From Azospirillum rugosum (GTDB lineage: Bacteria; Pseudomonadota; Alphaproteobacteria; Azospirillales; Azospirillaceae): 64,000 nt of DNA. Below the pieces are notes generated by a model. That model was not told where the DNA came from. It did not search any database and saw nothing but the letters and a program-made list of their open reading frames with translations. The DNA is taken from assembly GCF_017876155.1 (NCBI RefSeq), contig NZ_JAGINP010000001.1, positions 248,001-312,000 on the forward strand, written 5' to 3'. The position numbers and the translations under genes are program-made. Within the stretch, counting starts at the first letter, position 1. The number at the start of each line of letters is the position of its first letter. This document shows positions 45,311 through 54,032 of the stretch, one piece after another.

Positions 45311-45706
45311 TCAGCCCACGGTGCGGTAGGCGTTCAGCGTGACGACCAGATCCTGGAAGTCGCGGTCGGAGCCGGTGCCGGCGTCGTCGAGGCAGACGAC
45401 GTAGCTGGTGATGTAGGTGGCGTTGTAGCCGGCGAGCTTGGTCACCTGGTCCAGCACGCTCAGCGTCGAGCCGCCGTTGCCGGTGATCTGGAGCGAGAGC
45501 GGCCAGCGGCTGGCGTCGGTCGGGGCCGTGGCGACGGCCGTGGTGAAGTTCCAGTTCACGCCACCGGCGGTCTTGTCGACCAGGACCTGGTTGGCCTGGT
45601 CCAGCACCTTCACGGAGTAGGTGCAGCCGGACTGGGTGTTGATGGCGACGGTGAAGGTCTGGCCGGGAGCGATGTCGGCCAGGGTGACGACGGCGGTGTT
45701 GGACAT
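45311..45706 (-). CDS. LecB/PA-IIL-like calcium-dependent lectin (tentative)
   Basis: A 131-residue beta-rich protein with no signal peptide. The C-terminus carries LDDAGTGSDRDFQDLVVTLN ending in a terminal Gly131. This matches the LecB two-calcium loop pattern D-x-D-aromatic-N/Q-D followed by VVxxN and a C-terminal glycine (D114, D116, Q118, D119 here). The N-terminal strand layout (AVVTLADIAPGQTFTVAINT) also resembles LecB. Such lectins bind fucose or mannose residues on glycans and biofilm polysaccharide. AGAGG precedes ATG 45706. The loop motif is convincing, but overall identity cannot be judged without a profile search. Confidence 0.62.
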   Translation of the reverse strand: MSNTAVVTLADIAPGQTFTVAINTQSGCTYSVKVLDQANQVLVDKTAGGVNWNFTTAVATAPTDASRWPLSLQITGNGGSTLSVLDQVTKLAGYNATYITSYVVCLDDAGTGSDRDFQDLVVTLNAYRTVG

Positions 45707-46016
45707 TGTAGCCTCTTGAAAGGATTGAGCGCGATTGCGCAGGCCGGACAGTAAGCCGAACCTTCAAAGCTGTCTTTTTCGCGCGTCTCAAACACGGTGC
45801 CGCACTCTCTCGCCAAGAAAATACTCGATGATCTGCACTCACTTGTATTTGTAAATGAGCGATTTTTGACCCTGTACGTTCCTTTTTACTGGCAGGGAAC
45901 GCCGCTATCTTTACTTTGCGAAAAATGGCCGGTCCGGGAGTGCGGCGTTCGGACACCTGACAGGCGCGCGCTCCTCGATTATCGTCTCTCATCGTGAGAA
46001 TTGCGGAGCCGCTGCC
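45707..46016. other. AT-rich divergent intergenic region
   Basis: 310 bp between the lectin-like gene and the LysE-type gene. The stretch 45810-45920 is clearly AT-richer than its surroundings and probably holds the promoters of both divergent genes. No gene or long repeat is seen. Confidence 0.5.
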
Positions 46017-46649
46017 ATGGACGCGTCCGTTGCCCTGTTGAGCATTCTCGGCGCCCTGACGATCGGCGCCATGAGCCCCGGCCCCAGCTTCGTGCTGGTG
46101 GCGCGCACGTCGATCGCCCAGTCGCGGCGGGCCGGCTTGGCCGCGGCGTTGGGCATGGGCGTCGGGGGCGTGGTGTTCGCGGCGCTCGCCTTGCTTGGCC
46201 TGCACGCGCTGCTGACGCAGGTCGGCTGGCTGTATCTCGCGTTGAAGGTCGCGGGAGGGCTGTATCTGATCCACCTGGCGGTGCGCATCTGGCGCGGCGC
46301 CGGAGAGCCCATCCATGTGGCAGAAAGCCCAGCGGACACGGCCGGCGCGGGCCGTGCCTTCTGGTTCGCGCTCGCCACCCAGTTGAGCAATCCGAAGACG
46401 GCGATCGTCTACGGCAGCATCTTCGCAGCACTGCTTCCCGCGGCCCCGCCAGCGTGGGTCCTGCTGACGCTGCCGCCCGCCGTGTTCCTGATCGAGGCGG
46501 GCTGGTACGCCATCGTCGCCGTCGCCTTTTCCGCCGGACGCCCGCGGGCGGCCTACCTCCGCTCCAAGGGCTGGATCGACCGTGTCGCGGCGTCGGTCAT
46601 CGGGGCGTTGGGGCTGCGGCTGGCGCTTGACGCGGCGCGGCCCGGCTGA
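46017..46649 (+). CDS. LysE/RhtB-family amino-acid exporter
   Basis: A 210-residue, roughly six-helix inner-membrane protein. The family signature GAMSPGPSFVLVARTSIAQS is at residues 17-36, and LATQLSNPKTAIVYGSIF follows at about 118-135. These proteins export amino acids or homoserine lactones; the substrate is not predictable. GGAG lies 8 bp before ATG 46017. It is convergent with the diguanylate cyclase gene, with 3 bp between stops. Confidence 0.9.
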   Translation: MDASVALLSILGALTIGAMSPGPSFVLVARTSIAQSRRAGLAAALGMGVGGVVFAALALLGLHALLTQVGWLYLALKVAGGLYLIHLAVRIWRGAGEPIHVAESPADTAGAGRAFWFALATQLSNPKTAIVYGSIFAALLPAAPPAWVLLTLPPAVFLIEAGWYAIVAVAFSAGRPRAAYLRSKGWIDRVAASVIGALGLRLALDAARPG

Positions 46650-46652
46650 CGT

Positions 46653-47762
46653 TCAGGTCGCGCCCAGTTCGAGCCGGTTCTTGCCCAGGCGCTTGGCGCG
46701 GTACATGGCTTGGTCGGCCGAATGCAGCAGCGTGTCCGCGTCCGCCCCGTCCCAGGGGTAGAGCGCCAGCCCGACGCTGGCCGACACCCGGTGGGACAGG
46801 TCGGGCAAGGGGGCGTCGATGGCGGCGATGATCTTTTCCGCCACGGCGCGCGCGCTCGCGGTCGATATGTCGCCTTCGAGCAGGGCGGCGAACTCGTCGC
46901 CTCCCATGCGGGCGGTGCTGTCGCTGTCGCGCAGGACGCCGGCAAGGCGCTTGCCGATGATCACCAGCACCTCGTCCCCCTTATGGTGGCCGTAGGTGTC
47001 GTTGATCTCCTTGAATCCGTCGAGATCGAGGAACAGCAGCGCGAAGCTCCGGTTCTCCCGGCGGGCGCGGGCGATGGCGTGCTGCAGCCGGTCCTCGAAG
47101 CGTATGCGGTTGCACAGGCCGGTCAGCATGTCGTGCCCGGCCAGATAGCGCAGCCGCTCCTCCAGATGGTGCTGCGCGGTGGTGTTCCGCGCCACCCCCT
47201 CGATGCCCAGCGCGCGCCCCGAAGGGTCGCGGCGAATGTAGGCGTTGGCGGTTACCCAGATCAGCTCGCCGTCCTTGCGCCGCATGGGGATACCGTAGTC
47301 GCGGATCTGCCCCCCGGCGTCCTTCAGCGCGGCGATGAAGCGGCTACGCCCGTCCTCTTCCACGTAATGGTCGGTGATCCGCGTGCCGACGACCTGTTCC
47401 GGCGGGATGCCGAACTCCCGCGCGAAATGGGGGGAGGCCATGATCACGCGCCCGTCCAGGTCGGTGCGGTAGAAGGCGTCGGGCAAATTTTCGATGATCG
47501 ACCGGAGGTCGGCCTCGGACTGCGCCAGCCGCTCCATGGTCGAGCGGAGCGCCTCCTCCGACCGCGCCCGGCGGATAAATTCCCGGCGCAGGAAGAACCA
47601 CAGCAGGACCGCCGTGACCAGGACGAAGGCAACGCCCTTCGTCTTTGCGACGAGGGCGTTCCCGCCGAGACCGACGGCATTCAAAAGATCGTGCGACCCG
47701 ACCACCCAGACAATGGCGAGAACAGCGTAGGCGCCGGCGATCCTGATTGCGGGTGCGGTCAT
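46653..47762 (-). CDS. PAS-GGDEF diguanylate cyclase
   Basis: A 369-residue membrane protein with two N-terminal helices (about 8-25 and 42-59), a short coiled coil, a PAS domain (about 85-200, LRSIIENLPDAFYRTDLDGR) and a GGDEF domain (about 205-368). The active site is intact (ARMGGDEFAAL) and an inhibitory RxxD site (RDSD) lies five residues before it, so product inhibition is expected. It should make c-di-GMP from GTP; the Pel receptor PelD encoded nearby is a plausible target. Confidence 0.94.
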   Translation of the reverse strand: MTAPAIRIAGAYAVLAIVWVVGSHDLLNAVGLGGNALVAKTKGVAFVLVTAVLLWFFLRREFIRRARSEEALRSTMERLAQSEADLRSIIENLPDAFYRTDLDGRVIMASPHFAREFGIPPEQVVGTRITDHYVEEDGRSRFIAALKDAGGQIRDYGIPMRRKDGELIWVTANAYIRRDPSGRALGIEGVARNTTAQHHLEERLRYLAGHDMLTGLCNRIRFEDRLQHAIARARRENRSFALLFLDLDGFKEINDTYGHHKGDEVLVIIGKRLAGVLRDSDSTARMGGDEFAALLEGDISTASARAVAEKIIAAIDAPLPDLSHRVSASVGLALYPWDGADADTLLHSADQAMYRAKRLGKNRLELGAT

Positions 47763-47812
47763 ATGAGACGGTGTGCCCTTGCCCTTTCCGCCAACCTAAC
47801 CTTTCGCAGGCA

Positions 47813-47842
47813 AAGCGTCCACGCGCAACGGCGTGGACGCTT
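47813..47842 (-). terminator. Rho-independent terminator after tex
   Basis: Perfect 12-bp stem (47813-47824 with 47831-47842) and a 6-nt loop, 43 bp downstream of the tex stop on the minus strand; the minus-strand sequence continues TTTGCC. Confidence 0.75.
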
Positions 47843-47885
47843 GGATGTCCCAGAGCAAGGAGCGCCGCGGCCGCGCCCGCGGCGG

Positions 47886-50261
47886 TTACCGCTTCTTGCC
47901 GGCCTGGGCGCGCGCGAAGGCTTCGGCGAAGGCGTTGTTGATCGGCTCCGGCGCCCGCGCCGGTGCCGGGTTCGGCTTCGCGGCCGGCTTGCCGGCTGGC
48001 GGCCCATTGCGGCGCCCGTCCTGGGGGCGGCCGTCACGCGGACGGTCGTCGCGCGGGCGTTCCCCACGCGGCCCCTGGGCCTTTTCGGGGCGCGGGGCGG
48101 CGTCGGTCAGGCGCATGGTCAGGCCGATGCGCTTGCGCGGGATGTCCACCTCCAGCACCTTGACCTTCACGATGTCGCCCGCCTTCACCACCGTGTGCGG
48201 GTCTTTCACGAAGCTGGTCGAGAGCTGGGAGATGTGGACCAAGCCGTCCTGGTGGACGCCGACGTCCACGAAGGCGCCGAAGGCCGTCACGTTGGTGACG
48301 ACGCCTTCCAGCACCATGCCGGGCTGGAGATCCTTCAGCTCCTCCACCCCCTCCTTGAACTCGGCGGTCTTGAACTCCGGACGCGGGTCGCGGCCGGGCT
48401 TCTCCAGCTCCTTCAGGATGTCCTCCACGGTCGGCACGCCGAAGCGCTCGTCCGTGAAATCCTCCGCGGACAGGCCGCGCAGGAAGCGCGCGTCGCCGAT
48501 GACGCTGCCCAGATCCTTGCCGGTCTTCTTCAGGATGCGTTCGACCAGCGGGTAGGCCTCGGGGTGGACGGCCGAGGTGTCCAGCGGGTTCTCGCCCTCG
48601 CGGATGCGCAGGAAGCCGGCCGCCTGCTCGAAGGTCTTCGGCCCGAGGCGCGGCACCTCCAGCAGCTGCTTGCGCGAGCGGAAGGCGCCGTTCTTGTCGC
48701 GGAACTCCACGATGTTGCGGGCGATCGTCTCGTTCAGGCCCGACACGCGGGTCAGCAGCGGGATCGACGCGGTGTTCAGGTCGACGCCGACGGCGTTCAC
48801 GCAGTCCTCCACCACCGCCTCCAGCGAGCGGGCGAGCTTGCCGGCGGACACGTCGTGCTGGTACTGGCCGACGCCGATCGACTTCGGCTCGATCTTCACC
48901 AACTCGGCCAGCGGGTCCTGGAGGCGGCGGGCGATGGACACCGCCCCGCGGAGCGAGACGTCCAGGGTCGGGAATTCGGCCGCAGCCGTCTCGGAGGCCG
49001 AATAGACGGACGCGCCGGCCTCGCTGACCACCAGCTTGGTCAGCTTCAGTTCGGGGTGGCGCTTGAACAGGTCGGCGACCAGCTTGTCGGTCTCGCGGCT
49101 GGCCGTACCGTTGCCGATGGAAATCAGCTCCGCCTTGTGGCGGACCGCCAGCGCGGCGATCACGGCGATGGAGCCGTCCCAGTCGTTGCGCGGCTGGTGC
49201 GGGTAGATGGTGGTGGTGTCCACCAGCTTGCCCGTCGCGTCCACCACGGCGACCTTCACGCCGGTCCGGATACCGGGGTCGAGGCCGATGGTCGTGCGCG
49301 GGCCGGCCGGGGCGGCGAGCAGAAGGTCATGCAGGTTGCGGGCGAAGACGCGGATCGCCTCGTCCTCCGCACGGTCCCGCAGGTCGCTCATCAAGTCGGT
49401 CTCGACGTGCGGGCCGATCTTCAGCTTCCAGGTCCAGCGCACCACGTCGGACAGCCACTTGTCGGCCGGGCGGCCCTGGTCGCGGATGCCGGTGTGGGCG
49501 GCGATGGTGCGCTCCGCCGGGTGCGGCTGGCCCTCCTCCAGCGGAAGGTCGAGGCGGATGTCCAGCACGCCCTGCGCGCGGCCGCGGAACAGCGCCAGCG
49601 CGCGGTGCGACGGCAGCTTCGCCCAGGGCTCGTCGAATTCGAAATAGTCGGAAAACTTAGCGCCCTCGGCGCGCTTCTCCTCGATCACCTTGGAGGTGAC
49701 CACGCCCTTGTCGGCCATGGTTGCGCGCAGCCTGCCGACCAGCTCCGCGTCCTCGCCGAAGCGCTCCACCAGGATGTGGCGGGCGCCGTCCAGCGCGGCC
49801 TTGACGTCGGCGACCTCCTTCTCGGCGCTGACGAAGGCGGCGGCTTCGGCCTCCGGCACCTTGGCGGGGTCGGCGAGCAGCAGGTCGGCCAGCGGCTCCA
49901 GCCCGGCCTCGCGCGCGATCTGCGCCTTGGTGCGGCGCTTCGGCTTGTAGGGCAGGTAGAGGTCTTCCAGGCGCGTCTTGGTGTCCGCCTGTTTGATCTG
50001 GAGTTCCAGCTCCGGCGTCAGCTTGCCCTGTTCCTGAACCGAGGACAGGATCGCGGCGCGCCGGTCCTCCAACTCCCGCAGGTAGCCGAGACGCTCCTCC
50101 AGCGTGCGCAGTTGCGTGTCGTCGAGCCCGCCCGTGGCTTCCTTGCGGTAGCGGGCGATGAAGGGGACGGTGGAGCCCTCGTCGAGCAGCTTGACGGCCG
50201 AGGCGACCTGGGACTCACGAACCGAAAGCTCGTCGGCGATGCGCTGGCTGATGGACAGCAT
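47886..50261 (-). CDS. tex: Tex transcription accessory / S1 RNA-binding protein
   Basis: A 791-residue protein, the usual Tex length. Blocks in order: helical N-domain ([20 protein letters not shown]), YqgF-like nuclease-fold core ([20 protein letters not shown]), helix-hairpin-helix segment ([36 protein letters not shown]) and S1 domain ([20 protein letters not shown]). The C-terminal 90 residues are a low-complexity Arg/Asp/Pro-rich tail. Tex binds nucleic acid and associates with RNA polymerase. ATG 50261 is chosen; the frame stays open to 50474 but that part has no Tex similarity. Confidence 0.97.
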   Translation of the reverse strand: MLSISQRIADELSVRESQVASAVKLLDEGSTVPFIARYRKEATGGLDDTQLRTLEERLGYLRELEDRRAAILSSVQEQGKLTPELELQIKQADTKTRLEDLYLPYKPKRRTKAQIAREAGLEPLADLLLADPAKVPEAEAAAFVSAEKEVADVKAALDGARHILVERFGEDAELVGRLRATMADKGVVTSKVIEEKRAEGAKFSDYFEFDEPWAKLPSHRALALFRGRAQGVLDIRLDLPLEEGQPHPAERTIAAHTGIRDQGRPADKWLSDVVRWTWKLKIGPHVETDLMSDLRDRAEDEAIRVFARNLHDLLLAAPAGPRTTIGLDPGIRTGVKVAVVDATGKLVDTTTIYPHQPRNDWDGSIAVIAALAVRHKAELISIGNGTASRETDKLVADLFKRHPELKLTKLVVSEAGASVYSASETAAAEFPTLDVSLRGAVSIARRLQDPLAELVKIEPKSIGVGQYQHDVSAGKLARSLEAVVEDCVNAVGVDLNTASIPLLTRVSGLNETIARNIVEFRDKNGAFRSRKQLLEVPRLGPKTFEQAAGFLRIREGENPLDTSAVHPEAYPLVERILKKTGKDLGSVIGDARFLRGLSAEDFTDERFGVPTVEDILKELEKPGRDPRPEFKTAEFKEGVEELKDLQPGMVLEGVVTNVTAFGAFVDVGVHQDGLVHISQLSTSFVKDPHTVVKAGDIVKVKVLEVDIPRKRIGLTMRLTDAAPRPEKAQGPRGERPRDDRPRDGRPQDGRRNGPPAGKPAAKPNPAPARAPEPINNAFAEAFARAQAGKKR

Positions 50262-50545
50262 GGATGACCGGTCACTGGTGAAAGACAAGGCGGCTCCTAT
50301 ACCGCGAAGGAGGTGCCCACGACCAGTGGCGATCTGGGGTATGACGGAACATCGGGGCGCGGCGCCGCCGGAAAGGATGCGGACGCGGCCCGGCTGATAG
50401 GTGCCGAAGTCCGGCGCAAGGCGCCGCCGCGGAGCATACCTCGCCTTTTCACGATAAAGCGGTATGTTTTGCAAAAAAGTATAAGGGAAGAAAAAGGCCC
50501 CGGCATTTACCCGTCGTTAACCATGTCAGCCCTATACATCGTCTT

Positions 50546-50620
50546 GCAACTTGGTTGCGTTTCCTCCCGAACCAAACTTCCAGCGGCTCGCTGCATCTGC
50601 GGCTGAGCCGCTTTTTCTTT
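50546..50620 (+). ncRNA. Predicted small RNA, copy 1 of a tandem pair
   Basis: The 28-nt segment 50546-50573 recurs exactly at 50716-50743. It starts with a GCAAC-TTG-GTTGC hairpin and then a pyrimidine-rich stretch TTTCCTCCC, complementary to Shine-Dalgarno sequences. A terminator follows: stem 50582-50589 with 50605-50612, then TTTTCTTT. A TATACA box at 50533-50538 would place the start near 50545. The total is about 75 nt with no open frame. This architecture matches Hfq-dependent trans-acting sRNAs of alphaproteobacteria. The 284 bp between tex and this element hold nothing else recognisable. Confidence 0.7.
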
Positions 50621-50665
50621 GCCTAAAATGCTCCGTAAGCAAGATCCAGCATAGTGAAGATATTC

Positions 50666-50681
50666 GGTTAACACGTTAACC
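50666..50681. promoter_or_regulatory. GGTTAAC-AC-GTTAACC palindrome upstream of sRNA copy 2
   Basis: Perfect inverted repeat of two 7-bp arms with a 2-bp centre, 35 bp upstream of the repeated sRNA segment. A half site GTTAACC also occurs upstream of copy 1 (50516-50522). This suggests a shared transcription factor with one full and one half site. The protein is unknown. Confidence 0.5.
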
Positions 50682-50711
50682 AATAATTCAGGCCCCGTTG
50701 ATAGGGTGGTC

Positions 50712-50783
50712 ATCAGCAACTTGGTTGCGTTTCCTCCCGAACCGACTTTGGCGGCTGCCGCACCGGCATGCCGCCATTTTTCT
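50712..50783 (+). ncRNA. Predicted small RNA, copy 2 of a tandem pair
   Basis: Contains the same 28-nt segment (50716-50743) as copy 1, then a stronger terminator: stem 50749-50760 with 50764-50776 (one bulge), followed by TTTTTCT. Outside the repeat and the terminator position the two copies differ, as expected for paralogous sRNAs under selection at the seed. The start is approximate; a weak GATAGGG box lies at 50700-50706. The 123 bp from here to the hyfB start show only the hyfB leader. Confidence 0.7.
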
Positions 50784-50906
50784 GCGCGACTGTTGCGCAT
50801 TGCCCACCGGCCGGCGGCACGTGCGACGGACAGGGTTTTTCCCCTTGCGTTGGTTGGGAGAAACATCCTTACTTGTTGTGGGTCTACTTCAGCCGGAATC
50901 TCTCCC

Positions 50907-52931
50907 TTGGGCTTTGTCGTTTCGGCAATCGCCTTCCTGTTCGTCATGGCGGCCACCGGGGTCGCGGCACGGCGCTTGCCGTCGGTGCCAACGATCGTCT
51001 ACGGCGGATCGGCCGCCGCCTGCGCGATCGTCGTGCTGTGGGCCGCGGCGACCCTGGCAGGCGGTGGCGGTGTGGCGGAGGGTTGGGTGCTCCCCATCGG
51101 CCTGCCGTGGATCGGGACGCACCTGCGCGCGGACGCGCTGTCCGCCTTCTTCCTGCTGATCGTCAATTTCGGCGGCATCACCGCCAGCCTGTTCGGTTGG
51201 GGGTACGAGCGCGCGCACCGCGACTCGCACGCGGGACCGGTCCTGCCGCTGTTCCCCTTGTTCCTGGCGGCGATGAACATGGTGCTGATCGCCGACGACG
51301 CCTTCGCCTTCCTGGTGTCGTGGGAGTTCATGTCGCTGGCCTCCTGGCTGCTGGTCCTGTCGACCCACCGGGAGGAGGGGACGCCGCGCGCCGCGCGCCT
51401 CTACCTGATCATGGCGAGCTTCGGGACCGCCTGCCTGCTGCTGGCCTTCGGGCTTCTGGCGACCGCGCATGGGGACTACAGCTTCGACGCGATCCGCGCC
51501 CAAGCGCCGTCGGTGTCCGCCGCGGCGTTCTGCGTGGTCCTGGTGCTGCTGGGGGCTGGGTCGAAGGCGGGCCTCGTGCCGCTGCATGTCTGGCTGCCGC
51601 TGGCGCATTCCGCAGCACCCAGCCACGTGTCCGCCCTGATGTCCGGCGTGATGACCAAGGTCGCGGTCTACGCCATGATCCGCGTCCTGTTCGACCTGCT
51701 GGGCGAGCCCGCCTGGTGGTGGGGCGGGGTGATGCTGGGCTTCGGCGCGCTGACCGCGGTGATGGGCGTCCTCTACGCTCTGATGCAGGAGGACGTGAAG
51801 CGGCTGCTGGCCTATTCGACGGTGGAGAACATCGGCGCCATCGTCATCGCGCTCGGCCTCGCGCTGGTGTTCAAGGCGAGCCACACGCCGGTCATCGCCG
51901 CCCTCGCGCTCACGGCCGGGCTGCTGCACGTGGCCAACCATTCCCTGTTCAAAAGCCTGCTGTTCTTCACCGCCGGCGCCGTGCTGACGGCGACGGGCAG
52001 CCGGGACCTGGGCCGGCTCGGCGGGCTGATCCACCGGATGCCGACCACGGCCGTGCTGGCGCTGATCGGCTCTGCCGCCATCTCCGCCCTGCCGCCGCTG
52101 AACGGCTTCGTCGGGGAATGGCTGCTGTTCCAGGCGATCCTGAACGGGCCGGCGCTGCCGGAATGGTCGCTGAAGATCGAAATCGCCGTGGTCGGCGCCG
52201 CCCTGGCGCTCGCCACCGCGCTCGCCGGCGCCTGCTTCGTGCGATTCTACGGCATCGCCTTCCTCGGCCGCCCGCGGTCGCGCGCGGCGGGTGAGGCGGC
52301 GGAGGTCGGGGCGGGGATGCGGCTCGGCATGGCGGTTCCGGCGGCGCTCTGCGTCGCGCTCGGCGTGCTGCCGACGCCGCTGATCCGGCTGTTCGAGCCC
52401 GCGGTGCGGCTGATGGTGGAGGCTGGCCCCTTCGACGACCGCGCCTACCAACCCTGGTTCTGGCTCGCCCCGACCTCGGCCATCGGCAATTCCTACAACG
52501 GGCTGATCATGCTGGCGGTGATCGCGCTGCTGTCGGTCCTGCTGGTGCTGGTCATCCACCGGCGCGCCAGCGACCGGGTGCGGCTGTCGATTCCCTGGGG
52601 CTGCGGCTTCGATGGGCCGGATCCGGCGGCGGTGACGCAATACACCGCCTCCAGCTTCGGCCAGCCGATCCGGCGCGCCTTCGGCAGCACGGTCTTCCGC
52701 GCCCGCGACGAGGTGGAGATGCCGGAGCCCGGCGACACGCGCCCGGCGCGCCTGACCGTCCGCTGGACCGACCCGGCCTGGGCCCTGCTGTTCACGCCCG
52801 TCGGCGTGGCCGTGGACCGCCTGGCGGAGCGGGCGAACCGGCTGCAGTTCATGACCATCCGCCGCTACCTGACGCTGATGTTCCTGGCGCTGGTCGTTCT
52901 CCTCGTGATGGTGGCGGTAACGCAACGATGA
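50907..52931 (+). CDS. hyfB: HyfB-like proton-translocating membrane subunit (Ehr complex)
   Basis: A 674-residue polytopic protein of the NuoL/M/N antiporter-like family, close to the 672 residues of E. coli HyfB. Family blocks include FLVSWEFMSLASWLLVLSTH, GAGSKAGLVPLHVWLPLAHS and HSLFKSLLFFTAGAVL. Start TTG 50907 is chosen from length and because the first helix begins there. Longer frames reach back to 50706 but would translate the sRNA. Weak ribosome-binding site. It begins a six-gene operon; its stop overlaps the next start. Confidence 0.88.
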   Translation: MGFVVSAIAFLFVMAATGVAARRLPSVPTIVYGGSAAACAIVVLWAAATLAGGGGVAEGWVLPIGLPWIGTHLRADALSAFFLLIVNFGGITASLFGWGYERAHRDSHAGPVLPLFPLFLAAMNMVLIADDAFAFLVSWEFMSLASWLLVLSTHREEGTPRAARLYLIMASFGTACLLLAFGLLATAHGDYSFDAIRAQAPSVSAAAFCVVLVLLGAGSKAGLVPLHVWLPLAHSAAPSHVSALMSGVMTKVAVYAMIRVLFDLLGEPAWWWGGVMLGFGALTAVMGVLYALMQEDVKRLLAYSTVENIGAIVIALGLALVFKASHTPVIAALALTAGLLHVANHSLFKSLLFFTAGAVLTATGSRDLGRLGGLIHRMPTTAVLALIGSAAISALPPLNGFVGEWLLFQAILNGPALPEWSLKIEIAVVGAALALATALAGACFVRFYGIAFLGRPRSRAAGEAAEVGAGMRLGMAVPAALCVALGVLPTPLIRLFEPAVRLMVEAGPFDDRAYQPWFWLAPTSAIGNSYNGLIMLAVIALLSVLLVLVIHRRASDRVRLSIPWGCGFDGPDPAAVTQYTASSFGQPIRRAFGSTVFRARDEVEMPEPGDTRPARLTVRWTDPAWALLFTPVGVAVDRLAERANRLQFMTIRRYLTLMFLALVVLLVMVAVTQR

Positions 52932-53884
52932 CGGTCCTGCTCGCCAGCCTCTATCAGATCGTGCAGATGCTGCTGGTGCTGGCCTTGGCGCCGCTGCTGA
53001 CCGGCTGGGTGCGGCTGGCGAAGGCGCGGCTGGTCGGCCGGCGCGGGCCGTCGCCGCTCCAGCCCTACCGCGACCTGCGCCGCCTGCTGCGGAAGGAGGT
53101 GGTGCTGGCCCGCAACGCTTCCTGGCTGTTCCGCGCCGTGCCCTACCTGATGTTCACGGCCATCTGGCTGGCCGCCGGGCTGGTGCCGAGCTTCACGACC
53201 CAGCTGGCGCTGGCCCCGACCGCCGACCTGATCACGCTGATCGCGCTCTTGGGATCCGCGCGCTTCTTCCTGGCGCTCGCCGGCATGGACGTGGGCACGA
53301 GTTTCGGCGGCATCGGCTCGTCGCGGGAGATGATGATCGCGGCGCTCGCCGAACCGGCCATGCTGATGATCGTGTTCTCCGTCTCCATCCTGGTGCGGAC
53401 CACCTCGCTGGCGGAGATCGCCGACTTCATGATGTCCGGCGCGGTGGGGCTGCGCATCTCGCTGGCGCTCGCGCTGATCGCGCTGGTCATGGTGGCGATC
53501 GCCGAGAACGCCCGCATCCCCATCGACAACCCGGCGACGCACCTGGAACTGACCATGGTGCACGAGGCGATGGTGCTGGAATATTCCGGCCGCCATCTGG
53601 CGCTGGTCGAAGCAGCGAGCATGCTGAAGCTGCTGCTCTACATGGCGCTGATCGCCTGCATCTTCGCGCCGTGGGGCATGGCGACGGCAGGGGGTGGGCT
53701 GCTCGCCGTGCTGTGGGGCGTGGCCGCCTTCGCACTGAAGCTCGCCGTCGGCGGCGCGCTGCTGGCCCTGTTCGAGACCTCCATCGCCAAGATGCGCGTG
53801 TTCCGCGTCGGCGAGTTCCTGGGCGGCGCGCTGCTGCTGAGCCTGCTCGGCGCGATCTTCCTCTACGTGTCGCGGGGGGTGTGA
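52928..53884 (+). CDS. hyfC: HyfC/NuoH-like membrane subunit (Ehr complex)
   Basis: A 318-residue, roughly eight-helix protein of the NuoH / HycD / HyfC family. Conserved blocks are GRRGPSPLQPYRDLRRLLRK near residue 38 and the acidic loop AENARIPIDNPATHLELTMVHE near residues 195-216, which forms the quinone- or NiFe-subunit contact in related complexes. Start ATG 52928 overlaps the hyfB stop. Confidence 0.93.
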   Translation: MTVLLASLYQIVQMLLVLALAPLLTGWVRLAKARLVGRRGPSPLQPYRDLRRLLRKEVVLARNASWLFRAVPYLMFTAIWLAAGLVPSFTTQLALAPTADLITLIALLGSARFFLALAGMDVGTSFGGIGSSREMMIAALAEPAMLMIVFSVSILVRTTSLAEIADFMMSGAVGLRISLALALIALVMVAIAENARIPIDNPATHLELTMVHEAMVLEYSGRHLALVEAASMLKLLLYMALIACIFAPWGMATAGGGLLAVLWGVAAFALKLAVGGALLALFETSIAKMRVFRVGEFLGGALLLSLLGAIFLYVSRGV

Positions 53885-53923
53885 TGCGGGCATTCATCTC
53901 CTCGTCCCGGAAGCAACGTCACT

Positions 53924-54005
53924 GTCATCCCCGCGAAGGCGGGGATCCAGGGCTGTTCGGACGCGTCCTCGAAATGCCCTGGATCCCCGCCTTCGCGGGG
54001 ATGAC
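53924..54005. repeat. Perfect 30-bp inverted repeat inside the Ehr operon
   Basis: Arms 53924-53953 and 53976-54005 are exact reverse complements over 30 bp with a 22-bp centre. The arms begin GTCATCCCCGCG and contain a small palindrome of their own. This belongs to the widespread proteobacterial TCATCCCCGCG dispersed repeats. It fills the gap between hyfC and hyfE, the only large gap in an otherwise tight operon, and could act as a partial terminator or mRNA stabiliser. Confidence 0.88.
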
Positions 54006-54032
54006 GGAAAAAGCGCTGCTGGGGGGCACGTC

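Noticed and set aside
50546..50743. The 28-bp exact duplicate as a CRISPR repeat
   Set aside because: Only two copies, 170 bp apart, each followed by its own terminator, with no cas genes; small-RNA paralogues explain it better.
50706..50906. Upstream extension of the hyfB frame
   Set aside because: It would translate the second sRNA copy and its terminator, gives about 67 extra residues without HyfB similarity, and breaks the length match with HyfB.
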